From Microbacterium pygmaeum (GTDB lineage Bacteria > Actinomycetota > Actinomycetes > Actinomycetales > Microbacteriaceae), in contig NZ_LT629692.1 of NCBI RefSeq assembly GCF_900100885.1, forward strand, positions 310,001-374,000: a stretch of 64,000 bases of DNA. Reading direction: 5' to 3'. The notes under the pieces are model-generated. The model was not told the origin of the DNA. It saw nothing but the letters and a program-made list of their open reading frames with translations, and did no database searches. Made by a program: the position numbers and the translations under genes. Of this stretch, positions 45,378 through 53,484 are shown piece by piece. Positions within the stretch are counted from its first letter, which is position 1. Every line of letters starts with the position of its first letter.

Positions 45378-46294
45378 CAGCCCTTCACCGCGCCCTGGGT
45401 CACGCCCTCCATGACCCAGCGCTGCGTGAACAGGTAGACGATGATGGCCGGGGCCATCGCCATGAGGTACGACGCGAAGGACACGTTGTAGTTGTTGCTG
45501 AACTGCGTCTGGAAGATCGCCTGCACCACGGGAAGCGTCTGCTGACCGGGGTCGGAGATGATCAGCGACGGCATCATGAAGTCGTTCCACGAGGCGAGGA
45601 AGGCGAAGATGCCCACCGTCGCGCTCATCGGTGCGAGCAAGGGGAAGATCAGCTGCCAAAACGCCTGCCACGTGCTCGCACCGTCGATGCGCGCGCTCTC
45701 CTCCAGTTCCAGCGGGATCGAGCGCAGGAAGGCGGTGAACAGCAGCACGCTGAAGCTGAGCTGGAACATGATGTGCAGGATCGTGACGCCGACCGGGTTG
45801 TCGAGCCCGGCGAGGCCGGTGAGCTGGATCTGCGGCAGGGCCAGCACCGGGAACGGGATGAACATCGCCATCAGCAGGTAGTAGAACGACCAGCGGAACA
45901 GCCGCTTGTCCCAGTTGCGGGCGATCGCGAACGATGCGATCGATGCGAGCAGGATCGTGCCGGCGACGGTGAAGCCGGTCACGAACGCAGTGATCGTGAA
46001 GGCGAGCGGGAAGTTCGTCAGACCCCAGGCGGTGACGAAACCGTCGATGCTGAACGGCGCCGGCAGCGAGAACGCGTTGCCGTCCACGGCTTGACCCTGC
46101 GTCTTGAACGCCGTGGTGAGCGTGACGTAGAGCGGGATGAGCACGGTGACCGCGCACAGGATCAGGATGATCGTGCCGGGCCAGTTGACGCGTTCCATCC
46201 GGAATCGCCCTGCCGGCTTCTGGCGGGCGGGGGCCCCCTCGATGACCTCGGTCGCCTCGATGGTTTCGACGACGAGTGCGGGCTGTACCGACAT
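45377..46294 (-). CDS. Carbohydrate ABC transporter permease (MalG-like)
   Basis: This 305-residue protein has six membrane spans and the cytoplasmic EAA loop 'ESARIDGASTWQAFWQLIFP', which docks with the transport ATPase. It starts in the stop of the upstream permease gene and ends at the alpha-glucosidase start, showing a tight operon. A 30-residue acidic N-terminal extension precedes the first span. No ATPase gene is present in the locus. Confidence 0.93.
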   Translation of the reverse strand: MSVQPALVVETIEATEVIEGAPARQKPAGRFRMERVNWPGTIILILCAVTVLIPLYVTLTTAFKTQGQAVDGNAFSLPAPFSIDGFVTAWGLTNFPLAFTITAFVTGFTVAGTILLASIASFAIARNWDKRLFRWSFYYLLMAMFIPFPVLALPQIQLTGLAGLDNPVGVTILHIMFQLSFSVLLFTAFLRSIPLELEESARIDGASTWQAFWQLIFPLLAPMSATVGIFAFLASWNDFMMPSLIISDPGQQTLPVVQAIFQTQFSNNYNVSFASYLMAMAPAIIVYLFTQRWVMEGVTQGAVKG

Positions 46295-47229
46295 CAGAGC
46301 ACGTTCCTTCCGCGAGTGAGACCGAGTTGGAGGAGCGCGATGACGACGGTGATGAGGAAGAAGATGGTTGCGTTGGCCATCTGGTACGCGTAGTCGCCGC
46401 CCGTGAAGCCGGTGACGATCGTCATCGCGATACTGCGGGTCGCCGTGCCGGGACCGCCGCCGGTGAGGCCAACGATGATGTCGTAGGCGTTGAGGAAGCC
46501 CTTGAAGCCGAGGATCACGTTGATCACGACGTAGCCGGCGACCAGCGGCAGGGTGATGCGTGTGAGCTGGGCGAACTTGCCGGCGCCGTCGATGTCCGCC
46601 GCCTCGTACACATCGCCGGGGATCGAGAGCAGGCCGGCGATGTAGATCAGCAGGGTGCCGGGGATCGCCTGCCAGGCGGTGACGATCACGATGGCCACCC
46701 ACGCCAGGTCGGGGTTGGCCAGGATGCTCTCACTCAGCCAGCCGACGCCAAGGCTCTGCCCGAGGGCGGGGACGGAGTTGGAGAACAGGAAGTTGAATAC
46801 GAACGCGATCACGATTCCCGAGATCACCATCGGGATGACGAAGATCGTCCGCAGCGCCGTCTTGAAGCGGATGCGGGAGGTCAGCCCCACCGCAAGGAGG
46901 AAGGCGATCGCGTTGACCACCAGGACGGTGACGGCGGCGAAGCCGAACGTGAACAGGTAGCTCTGCAGGATCGCCGGGTCGCTGAACGCGGCGATGTAAT
47001 TGATGAACCCGATGAACTCCCAGTCACCGAAGCCGATGGAGTTCGTGAAGCTGAAGAAGATCCCGATCACCGCGGGCAGCGTGATCGCGAGCGTGAACAG
47101 GATCAGGCTCGGCAGAAGGAAGAGGTAGTAGATCCCCTCCACCTTCCGCTTGACCCGGGGGATGGGAACCGCGGCGGCGCGTTTCCCGGTTCTCGGTGCG
47201 GCGGTGAGCGTCGCTGTCGTCGTTGCCAT
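46294..47229 (-). CDS. Carbohydrate ABC transporter permease (MalF-like)
   Basis: This 311-residue protein has six membrane spans and the EAA loop 'EAADIDGAGKFAQLTRITLP'. It follows the binding-protein gene by 49 bases and overlaps the second permease. The sequence 'YYLFLLPSLILFTLAITLPA' forms the first span. Together with the MalG-like protein it forms the translocation pore for an alpha-glucoside. Confidence 0.93.
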   Translation of the reverse strand: MATTTATLTAAPRTGKRAAAVPIPRVKRKVEGIYYLFLLPSLILFTLAITLPAVIGIFFSFTNSIGFGDWEFIGFINYIAAFSDPAILQSYLFTFGFAAVTVLVVNAIAFLLAVGLTSRIRFKTALRTIFVIPMVISGIVIAFVFNFLFSNSVPALGQSLGVGWLSESILANPDLAWVAIVIVTAWQAIPGTLLIYIAGLLSIPGDVYEAADIDGAGKFAQLTRITLPLVAGYVVINVILGFKGFLNAYDIIVGLTGGGPGTATRSIAMTIVTGFTGGDYAYQMANATIFFLITVVIALLQLGLTRGRNVL

Positions 47230-47278
47230 TCGTATCGCTTCCCTTCCCTTAATCTCGTCGTCTGTTCTCGTCGTCGCG

Positions 47279-48547
47279 TTACTGGCGCAGCGCGAGGCGC
47301 GCCCAGTCGGCGTCCATCACCTGCAGGGTGCGTTCCGGATCCGAGCCCGTGACGATCCCCTGCATGTAGTTCTCGGTGGGGATCGTCAGCGGGATCGACT
47401 TCGACGGGCCTTGGTAGAACTTCGCCTCGTCGTAGTACTCCTTCATGCCGATGATCCGCGGGTCGGTCACTGCGGCGGAGTCCGTCGTGGTGCCGTAACC
47501 GAGGAAGGCCGCGTTGTATGCGTCCATCACGTCCTTCTGGAACAGGTAGCTCAGGAACGCGCGCGCGCCCTCCTTGTGCCGGGATGCCTCGGGGATCCAC
47601 GCCGCGAGGTCGAGGTTCACGCGGACCTCGAGGTCGTCCGGGTCATCTGTCATCGGGAGCGGGAAGGTTCCCAGGTCGAGGTCCGGATCCGTCTTGTCGA
47701 TCTCGCCGAAGGCCCACGGCCCCTGCAGATACATCGCCGCCTCGCCCTGTGCGAACGCGAGGTTCCCGTCGCCGTAGCCGCGGCTGTCGGCGTCGGGATT
47801 CGTGTAGTTGGCTGTGAGCTCGGTCATCTGATCGATCGGCTCGATGAAGTCCTTCTGGAATGACACCGTCGAATCGGCGCCGACCTCGGTTCCCTCGTCC
47901 GCCATCTCGGCGAAGAACGGGGCGACGTCGACTGCTCCGCCGACCGTGTAGTCGAACCAGCCCTGAGCGACCGTCCAGGGATCTTTGAAGGTCGCGTAGA
48001 AGGGGGTGACGCCGTTGGCCTTCAGGGTCTCGCACACGTCGATCAACTCGTCCCAGGTCTCGGGGACCTCGACGCCGTTCTCCTCGAAGATCTGCTTGTT
48101 GTAGATGACGGAGGCCGCCTGCACCGAGTACGGCAGCACGCTCGTGCGTCCCGGATAGGTGGCGTACTGGTCGACGAGTTCCTGGACTTCCGGGAGGATC
48201 CGCTCCGCCTCCGGCATGTCGCTCAAATCGCTGAGCGCGCCGCGCTCCATGAACCGCGCCATCTCCATGTTGTAGTTGAGAAGACCGAGGTCCGGTGGGT
48301 TCCCGCGCAGGAAGCCCGCCTGCAGATTCGAAGACGTGTCCAGCGTGACGCGCACGTCGTCCTGCGAGGCGTTGTACTCCTTGATGAGGTCGCGGAAGTA
48401 CGGGATCGCCTCCGGCTTGCTGAGGTAGAACCGGACGTCCTCCGGTCCTCCGCCGCCGGAGCAGGCTGCCAGGCCCGATCCGAGCAGGGTGACGGCGAGG
48501 GCGGCCGCAGCGGCACGGCGCAACGGATTTCGAACTGGTCCAGGCAC
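47279..48547 (-). CDS. Extracellular sugar-binding lipoprotein of an ABC importer
   Basis: This 422-residue protein has a lipoprotein signal with the lipobox GLAAC (Cys29), so it is anchored on the outer face of the membrane. The mature part follows the family 1 sugar-binding pattern: 'VRFYLSKPEAIPYFRDLIKE', 'LLNYNMEMARFMERGALSDL', 'LPYSVQAASVIYNKQIFEEN' and 'GEAAMYLQGPWAFGEI'. GTG 48547 is preceded by GAAGGG. It heads the operon of two permeases and the alpha-glucosidase, and a candidate operator and a divergent ROK regulator lie upstream. Confidence 0.93.
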   Translation of the reverse strand: MPGPVRNPLRRAAAAALAVTLLGSGLAACSGGGGPEDVRFYLSKPEAIPYFRDLIKEYNASQDDVRVTLDTSSNLQAGFLRGNPPDLGLLNYNMEMARFMERGALSDLSDMPEAERILPEVQELVDQYATYPGRTSVLPYSVQAASVIYNKQIFEENGVEVPETWDELIDVCETLKANGVTPFYATFKDPWTVAQGWFDYTVGGAVDVAPFFAEMADEGTEVGADSTVSFQKDFIEPIDQMTELTANYTNPDADSRGYGDGNLAFAQGEAAMYLQGPWAFGEIDKTDPDLDLGTFPLPMTDDPDDLEVRVNLDLAAWIPEASRHKEGARAFLSYLFQKDVMDAYNAAFLGYGTTTDSAAVTDPRIIGMKEYYDEAKFYQGPSKSIPLTIPTENYMQGIVTGSDPERTLQVMDADWARLALRQ

Positions 48548-48594
48548 GACGGTGTTCCCTTCTCCATCGACCCGTCATTGGGTCGAGACGTTGT

Positions 48595-48620
48595 TTCGAG
48601 GAGTAGATTTATCCCTCGAA
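48595..48620. promoter_or_regulatory. Candidate ROK operator between the sugar operon and its regulator
   Basis: TTCGAGG and CCTCGAA form a 7-bp inverted repeat with a 12-base AT-rich centre. The site lies between the divergent binding-protein gene (start 48547) and ROK gene (start 48670), where a sugar-responsive repressor would control both. Confidence 0.5.
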
Positions 48621-48669
48621 TCAATTAGGTGCAACCATAATGACGAGGAGAGCCTGAAAGGTCAATGCC

Positions 48670-49905
48670 TTGTCCGATGCGATTTCGTCCGGCGCACCGC
48701 GTTCGGCATTGCGCCGGGCGAACCTGGGTGCGGTGCTGGACCACGCGTGGACGACGGCGGAGTTCACCGCCACCGATGCCATGGCGAAGGCGGGCCTGAC
48801 GCGGTCCACGACGATCGATGTCATCGAAGAGCTCGGCGACCGCGGCTTGCTGCGCGAACTGCCGAACGCCCGAGCGGGCGGCGACTACCGGAAGGGCCGG
48901 CCGTCGCGCCGATTCGAATTCCGCGCCGACGCGGGAGTCGTCGTCGGCATCGACGCCGGGCGGGCGCATCTGATCACCACCGTCGCCGACCTCCGCGGGA
49001 ACACGCTGGCTCGCACGTCCGTCGATCTCGATCCCGAGCACGACGAGGCGGCCCCGCGCCGTGCGGCGGCGGCATCCGCCCTCGATGCGACGCTCGCCGC
49101 GGCGGGCGCGACGCGCGACGAGGCGATCGCGCTCTGCGTCGGGGTCCCCGCCCCCGTCGATGCGTCGGGGATGTCTCCCCAGCATCGCGATCGGTTCTGG
49201 CAGCGCATGAACCCCGGATTCGTCGAGGCGTTCGAGCGGACGATCCCGCTCGTGCGCGTGGAGAACGACGCGTCGCTCGCGGCCGTGGCGGAGGGTTCAG
49301 TGGGAGCAGCGGTCGGATGCCGCGACTACGTGGTCCTGCTGGCCGGCGAGCGACTCGGTGCCGGCGTCGTCGTCGACGGCCGGCTGCTGCGCGGCGCGCA
49401 CGGGGGCGTGGCCGAGATGGTCGCCTTCGATCACGTGACAGGCGTCGCGGGCGCGTGGGGACTGGGCTATCGCGCCGCGCAGTGGGCGCGCGAGGACGTG
49501 GCCGGCGGCATGATCGCCCCCGACCGTCCGCTCGCCCTCCTCGCCGCTGCCGAGCTCGACGGGCGCCACGTGCTGGAGCTCGCGGCGTCCGGCGACAGCG
49601 ACGCGCTGCGCATCGCCGAGCGCGTGGGCGAGATGCTCGCCGTGATCACCGGAGTCTTCGGGAGCCTGTTCGATCCGACGCGCGTGATCGTCTCCGGCGC
49701 CGTCGCCGCGGGCATCGAGCCGGTGCTGCGGGCGGCCGCGCGAGCCGTGCCGGACGAACTGGACCTGCCGTCGCCGGAGCTTCTCGCATCGCCTTTGGGC
49801 GCCGACGTCGTCTCGATCGGCGCCGTCGCCGGCGCGGTTGAGATCGCCCGTGCGGGCATACTCGACCTGCCACGGCGCGCTCGGGCACGAGCCGGGGCCG
49901 GATAG
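48670..49905 (+). CDS. ROK family transcriptional regulator
   Basis: This 411-residue protein has an N-terminal winged helix (about residues 20-65, 'KAGLTRSTTIDVIEELGDRG') and a ROK domain ('VVVGIDAGRAHLITTVADLR', 'VRVENDASLAAVAEGSVG'). The zinc motif CxCGxxGCxE of sugar kinases and most ROK repressors is absent; the region reads 'GAHGGVAEMVAFDHV' instead. It is therefore a sugar-sensing regulator without kinase activity. The start is TTG, with GAAAGG eight bases upstream. Its divergent position implies control of the adjacent sugar uptake operon. Confidence 0.9.
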   Translation: MSDAISSGAPRSALRRANLGAVLDHAWTTAEFTATDAMAKAGLTRSTTIDVIEELGDRGLLRELPNARAGGDYRKGRPSRRFEFRADAGVVVGIDAGRAHLITTVADLRGNTLARTSVDLDPEHDEAAPRRAAAASALDATLAAAGATRDEAIALCVGVPAPVDASGMSPQHRDRFWQRMNPGFVEAFERTIPLVRVENDASLAAVAEGSVGAAVGCRDYVVLLAGERLGAGVVVDGRLLRGAHGGVAEMVAFDHVTGVAGAWGLGYRAAQWAREDVAGGMIAPDRPLALLAAAELDGRHVLELAASGDSDALRIAERVGEMLAVITGVFGSLFDPTRVIVSGAVAAGIEPVLRAAARAVPDELDLPSPELLASPLGADVVSIGAVAGAVEIARAGILDLPRRARARAGAG

Positions 49906-49906
49906 T

Positions 49907-49946
49907 CGGATGCCGCGGCCGATGTCTCGTCGGGCCGCGGCATCCG
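49907..49946. terminator. Bidirectional terminator with the GGATGCCGCGG word
   Basis: The arms CGGATGCCGCGGCC and GGCCGCGGCATCCG pair perfectly. The hairpin begins two bases after the ROK stop and ends before the convergent MerR gene at 49963. It shares its arms with the terminator at 43654. Confidence 0.8.
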
Positions 49947-49962
49947 CTCCTCCTGCGTCGGC

Positions 49963-50394
49963 CTACAGGTTCGCCTCCGCATACGCACGAAGCGCGTCGC
50001 GGACGAACTCCGCACCCGCCGTCCCGCCCGCGCTGGTCGCGTAGTCCGCGCCGAAGCGCTCATGGGCGACGTACATCTCGCCGAGGCCGATGACGTAGGC
50101 CCGGACGTCGCCGCCGGGTGCTGTGGCGGGAGTGCCGGGAATGGCGGTCAGCCACTCCACGTGACGCTTCGCCAGCACCGATGCCGCCGCACTGTCCGGC
50201 GCGATGCCGGACTCGGCGGCCGCGCTCCAGTCGCGGGACAGATCAGCGACGCGCTGGTGGAACGCGGCCTTCTCGTCGGCGCTCATGCCGCGCCACCAGC
50301 GGTCGCCGTCGGCGTACGTCTGAGCGCCCCAGCGCTGTTCCACCTCGTCCTTGTAGCGGGTGTGGTCGAAGCCGTCGAACATATCTGATGCCAT
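49963..50394 (-). CDS. Internal in-frame product: stand-alone TipAS-like drug-binding protein
   Basis: Inside the MerR/TipA-like gene an ATG at 50394 is preceded by the near-perfect Shine-Dalgarno AAAGGAGGTGA (50402-50412) at a 7-base spacing. Translation from it gives a 143-residue protein starting MASDMFDGFD, which covers exactly the TipAS domain. In Streptomyces lividans tipA makes a long regulator and a more abundant short 144-residue form from an internal start. The sequence here predicts the same arrangement. The signal is visible in the DNA; expression is inferred. Confidence 0.7.
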   Translation of the reverse strand: MASDMFDGFDHTRYKDEVEQRWGAQTYADGDRWWRGMSADEKAAFHQRVADLSRDWSAAAESGIAPDSAAASVLAKRHVEWLTAIPGTPATAPGGDVRAYVIGLGEMYVAHERFGADYATSAGGTAGAEFVRDALRAYAEANL

Positions 50395-50736
50395 GATTCG
50401 TTCACCTCCTTTCAATGCTCTGATGGTCGATTCGACCGACACGATCTGACGTGCCAGCCGGTCCTGTTCCTGCCGCAGCCACGCGAGGTGACCGGTCAGG
50501 GCGTCTTCCTGGGATGCCTCGCGATCGAGCACCTCGGCGATCTGCGGGAGTCCGAGTCCGAGATCGCGCAGCAGCAGGATCTGCTGCAGCCGGATCAGGG
50601 CAGCGCGGTCGTAGTAGCGGTAGCCGTTGAGCCCGGTCCGCGAGGCCGTGAGCAGCCCGATGTCGCCGTAGTGCCGCAGTGTGCGACTGGTGGTACCGGC
50701 GATCCTCGCGATCTGCTGGATCGACCATTCGTCCAT
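49963..50736 (-). CDS. MerR family regulator with a TipAS ligand-binding domain (TipA-like)
   Basis: This 257-residue protein has a MerR DNA-binding domain at residues 1-70 (IQQIARIAGTTSRTLRHYGD, GLNGYRYYDRAALIRL) and a coiled coil to about residue 113. A TipAS domain follows ('YKDEVEQRWGAQTYADGDRW', 'EKAAFHQRVADLSRDW', 'IGLGEMYVAHERFGADYATS'). TipA of Streptomyces senses thiopeptide antibiotics and related cyclic compounds. ATG 50736 is preceded by AAGGAG. A strong internal start inside this gene would make the ligand-binding domain alone (listed separately). Its own promoter is the likely target. Confidence 0.9.
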   Translation of the reverse strand: MDEWSIQQIARIAGTTSRTLRHYGDIGLLTASRTGLNGYRYYDRAALIRLQQILLLRDLGLGLPQIAEVLDREASQEDALTGHLAWLRQEQDRLARQIVSVESTIRALKGGERIMASDMFDGFDHTRYKDEVEQRWGAQTYADGDRWWRGMSADEKAAFHQRVADLSRDWSAAAESGIAPDSAAASVLAKRHVEWLTAIPGTPATAPGGDVRAYVIGLGEMYVAHERFGADYATSAGGTAGAEFVRDALRAYAEANL

Positions 50737-50837
50737 CCGTTTGGCTCCTTTCCTTCGGATCGGGCGTGATGACGACAACGCTAAATGTTGCCGCTGCGTC
50801 AAGGTCAAGCATCCTGATGGGAAGATGATGGCGAACT

Positions 50838-50880
50838 CACGATATATCGTGTTACTCTGGTGGAACGCGATATAACGCGT
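50838..50880. promoter_or_regulatory. Candidate PadR operator with two CGATATA sites
   Basis: The perfect 14-bp palindrome CACGATATATCGTG (50838-50851) is followed 13 bases later by the related imperfect palindrome ACGCGATATAACGCGT (50865-50880). Both lie just upstream of the DUF4097-padR operon. Paired AT-centred palindromes at this place are typical of autoregulated PadR repressors. Confidence 0.65.
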
Positions 50881-50915
50881 TGCATACCCATCGGAATGGA
50901 CATTTGGAGCACACC

Positions 50916-51839
50916 ATGACCCTCGAGAAGTGGATCATCCACCCGGGCGAAACGCGCGTCATCGACATCGAGACGGTGCGCAAGCTCAAGGTCGGACTCG
51001 TCGGCGGACAGATCGACGTCATCGGCCACGACGAGCCAGGCGCCCGCATCGAGGTGCACGGCGTCACCATCAAGGACCTCCGCATCGAGGTGACCGGCGA
51101 CCTGCTGGAGATCGACCACCCGCAGTTGCGCTGGGACAACTTCCTCGAGGTGTTCCGCAACTTCGGCGCCGGCGGCCCGAAGGCCGAGATCAGCGTCGCG
51201 GTCCCCCGTGAGGTCGCCCTCGAGCTCGGCGTCGTGAGTGCAAGCGCGCTGGTGTCCGGCCTCCGCCACGACGCCCGCCTCAACACCGTCTCCGGCGACA
51301 TCATCGTCGATGGTCTCACCGGCGACGCGAGCGTCAACGCCGTCTCCGGCGACGTGCAGATCCGCGACATGGTCGGCGCCCTCAGCGCCAACAGCGTGTC
51401 TGGCGATGTCGCGGCGACGGGCACGCTGCGCAAGGCGACGATCGACACGGTGTCCGGCGCGATGCTCGTCGACTCCGGCGGAGACACGCACCAGGTCAGC
51501 CTGAACACGGTCAGCGGCAACGCGACGATCCGCCTGGACGAAGGCTTCCCGGCGAACTACGTCGTCCGCAGCGTCAGCGGTCGCGTCCAGATCGACGGCA
51601 CCGTGCGTTCCGGTAAGGGAACCGGGCCCACCACCAACTTCGCCGGCTCGGTCGGCGAACTGAGCGGATCCTTCGTGGATGTGCGTGCCAACTCGGTGTC
51701 CGGTGACGTCACCGTGCTGCGGCGTGCCGTGGCTGCGCCGGCCCCGGTGACGGCGAACGAGTACGCGGCGCCGGCGGCGTCCGAGCAGAGCGACCCCGGA
51801 TCGGCCGGCTTCGCCGGCGCGCCCGAAGAGGAGTGGTGA
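50916..51839 (+). CDS. DUF4097 family beta-strand repeat protein
   Basis: This 307-residue protein consists mainly of a right-handed beta-helix-like repeat. The unit V-S-G-D/N recurs about every 18-20 residues ('NTVSGDIIVDGLTGDA', 'NAVSGDVQIRDMVGA', 'NSVSGDVAATGTLR', 'NTVSGNATIRLDEG', 'NSVSGDVTVLRR'). There is no signal peptide or membrane span. DUF4097 proteins are commonly paired with a PadR regulator and have been suggested to act at the membrane or in stress responses, but no activity is established. The stop overlaps the padR start. Confidence 0.85.
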   Translation: MTLEKWIIHPGETRVIDIETVRKLKVGLVGGQIDVIGHDEPGARIEVHGVTIKDLRIEVTGDLLEIDHPQLRWDNFLEVFRNFGAGGPKAEISVAVPREVALELGVVSASALVSGLRHDARLNTVSGDIIVDGLTGDASVNAVSGDVQIRDMVGALSANSVSGDVAATGTLRKATIDTVSGAMLVDSGGDTHQVSLNTVSGNATIRLDEGFPANYVVRSVSGRVQIDGTVRSGKGTGPTTNFAGSVGELSGSFVDVRANSVSGDVTVLRRAVAAPAPVTANEYAAPAASEQSDPGSAGFAGAPEEEW

Positions 51840-52447
51840 TGACACCCGTCTTCTCGCACGGCGATCTGCGGCTGTACCTGCTGAGCCTGCTCGACGAGGG
51901 TCCGCGTCACGGGTACGACATCATGCAGGCGCTGTCGGACCGCACCGGCGGAACTTATACCCCAAGCGCCGGGACGATCTATCCGCGCCTGGCCAAGCTC
52001 GAGGAGGAGGGACTCGTGACCAAGTCGGTCGACGGTCGCAAGACCGTGTACGAGATCACCGAGGCCGGACACGCCGAGGTCGCCTCACGCGCCGGTGACC
52101 TGGAAGGCATCGAAGCGGGGCTCACCGACTCGGTCCGCCTCATCGCGCAGGAGGTTCGCGGCAGCGTCCGCGATGCGATGAAGAGCCTGCGGGCCGATCT
52201 GGCCGCCGCAACACGGGACGAGCGCGCGCAGGCGACTCAGGAACCCCGTGCGGAGGATCCGCGATCGGCGAGCCGGGAGCAGCTGCACCGCGCCGACGCC
52301 GCCGTGAACGAGTTCCGTGCGCGGATCCGCAGCGACGTGCGCACGCATGTCGCGAGGGGCGGCGAGCTCGCGGCATCCGTCGTGGACGACCTCGTCTCAT
52401 CGCTGGATTCCATCGCACGCGAGATCACCCGGTCCCTGCGCGGCTGA
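51839..52447 (+). CDS. PadR family transcriptional regulator
   Basis: This 202-residue protein has an N-terminal winged helix ('LLDEGPRHGYDIMQALSDRT', 'TPSAGTIYPRLAKLEEEGLV') characteristic of PadR. The C-terminal part is a longer helical region than in the short PadR class and is likely to mediate dimerisation. The ATG at 51839 overlaps the preceding TGA, so it is coupled to the DUF4097 gene. It probably represses its own operon through the upstream CGATATA palindromes; the inducer is unknown. Confidence 0.9.
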   Translation: MTPVFSHGDLRLYLLSLLDEGPRHGYDIMQALSDRTGGTYTPSAGTIYPRLAKLEEEGLVTKSVDGRKTVYEITEAGHAEVASRAGDLEGIEAGLTDSVRLIAQEVRGSVRDAMKSLRADLAAATRDERAQATQEPRAEDPRSASREQLHRADAAVNEFRARIRSDVRTHVARGGELAASVVDDLVSSLDSIAREITRSLRG

Positions 52448-52534
52448 GCCGCGCCGCCGACGTCATTCGCCTCGGATCGCCGCCCGCACCTCGTGCGAGG
52501 CGGTGGTCCGAGGCGTTTCACGCGCGCGGGTGCG

Positions 52535-53113
52535 TCAGGACGGCCAGATCTCCTCGTCATCCGGCACCGGCTCGCCGAGCGGCACGATCAGGATCGGCCG
52601 GGGCTGGCGGTGCGCCAGACGCGCAGCGACCGAGCCGGTGAAGAATTCGCGGATCGACTCGCCGAGCCCGCGCTTGCGGGTGCCGACGACGATCAGTCGG
52701 GCATCGATGCTCTCGGCCAGGTGCTTCATCGCCATGGCCGGGTCGCCGACGAGTTGTCGCACGCGCCAGTCGAGGTCGTGTCCGTCCAGGAATCGGGATG
52801 CCTCGGCCGTGACGGCCCGCAGATCCGTCTGACCGGCTGAGGCTTCGACGTCCAGCGGCGTGGTGTGCACATAGCCGTCGGGGTCCTCGTAGGTGACGAA
52901 GCGGGTGACGTCGACGTGGACGACCAACAGCGGCGCGTTCAGCAGCTGGGCGTAGCGTGTCGCCTCCTTCAGGACGCGCGTCGAGAGGCCGGGAACGACA
53001 CCGACGATGACTGCTCCCTGAAGCCCGGCTTCCGGCGTGGCGCCAGGCGCAGTGGTCCCGTCCGGGAGGATGCCGTGGTCGGGTGTCTCATCCACCGGTG
53101 GACGCTCCTTCAT
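52535..53113 (-). CDS. Universal stress protein (UspA family)
   Basis: This 192-residue protein has a 35-residue disordered N terminus and one Usp domain. The ATP-binding pattern G-x2-G-x9-G-S/T is visible as GTRKRGLGESIREFFTGSVA, followed by 'HRQPRPILIVPLG'. The start of the domain is 'AVIVGVVPGLSTRVLKEATR'. It is likely a cytoplasmic nucleotide-binding stress protein. ATG 53113 was chosen over the upstream extension, which has no initiation signal. Confidence 0.9.
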   Translation of the reverse strand: MKERPPVDETPDHGILPDGTTAPGATPEAGLQGAVIVGVVPGLSTRVLKEATRYAQLLNAPLLVVHVDVTRFVTYEDPDGYVHTTPLDVEASAGQTDLRAVTAEASRFLDGHDLDWRVRQLVGDPAMAMKHLAESIDARLIVVGTRKRGLGESIREFFTGSVAARLAHRQPRPILIVPLGEPVPDDEEIWPS

Positions 53114-53268
53114 ACCGTCTTCATACGTGCCGGGGCGGCGAGCGGCCCGGGCCTCCGTGTTATCCTGAATGCTACTCTTACCGGCCTGAAGCCGGTTTCG
53201 TGAATGCCCGGGTTGCAGCGGCGGAAGAAACACGCACTGCCCGCGACTCAGAAATGAGGGGGTCTCGC

Positions 53269-53448
53269 ATGGGTCGTGGCCGTCAAAAGGCGAAGCACAC
53301 CAAGATCGCCCGAGAACTGAAGTACGACACGTACAGCGTCAACTATTCGGCGTTGGAGCGCGAGCTCCACCCCGAGGGTGGCGAGCCCGAGTACGTCGAC
53401 AAGTGGGCCGATCAGTACACCGACGAGTACGAGGGCGAGAAGGCGTAG
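53269..53448 (+). CDS. DUF3073 family protein
   Basis: This 59-residue protein begins MGRGRQKAKHTKIARELKY and ends in an acidic, Tyr-rich stretch (PEYVDKWADQYTDEYEGEKA), the standard pattern of the actinobacterial DUF3073 family, whose function is unknown. In mycobacteria the homologous gene (Rv0810c) lies near purF and purM, as it does here. ATG 53269 has GAGGGGG upstream. A 155-base leader separates it from the divergent universal stress protein gene. Confidence 0.9.
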   Translation: MGRGRQKAKHTKIARELKYDTYSVNYSALERELHPEGGEPEYVDKWADQYTDEYEGEKA

Positions 53449-53484
53449 CCTTCCCAACTCTCACCGACGCGGCTGGGCCGGAGA

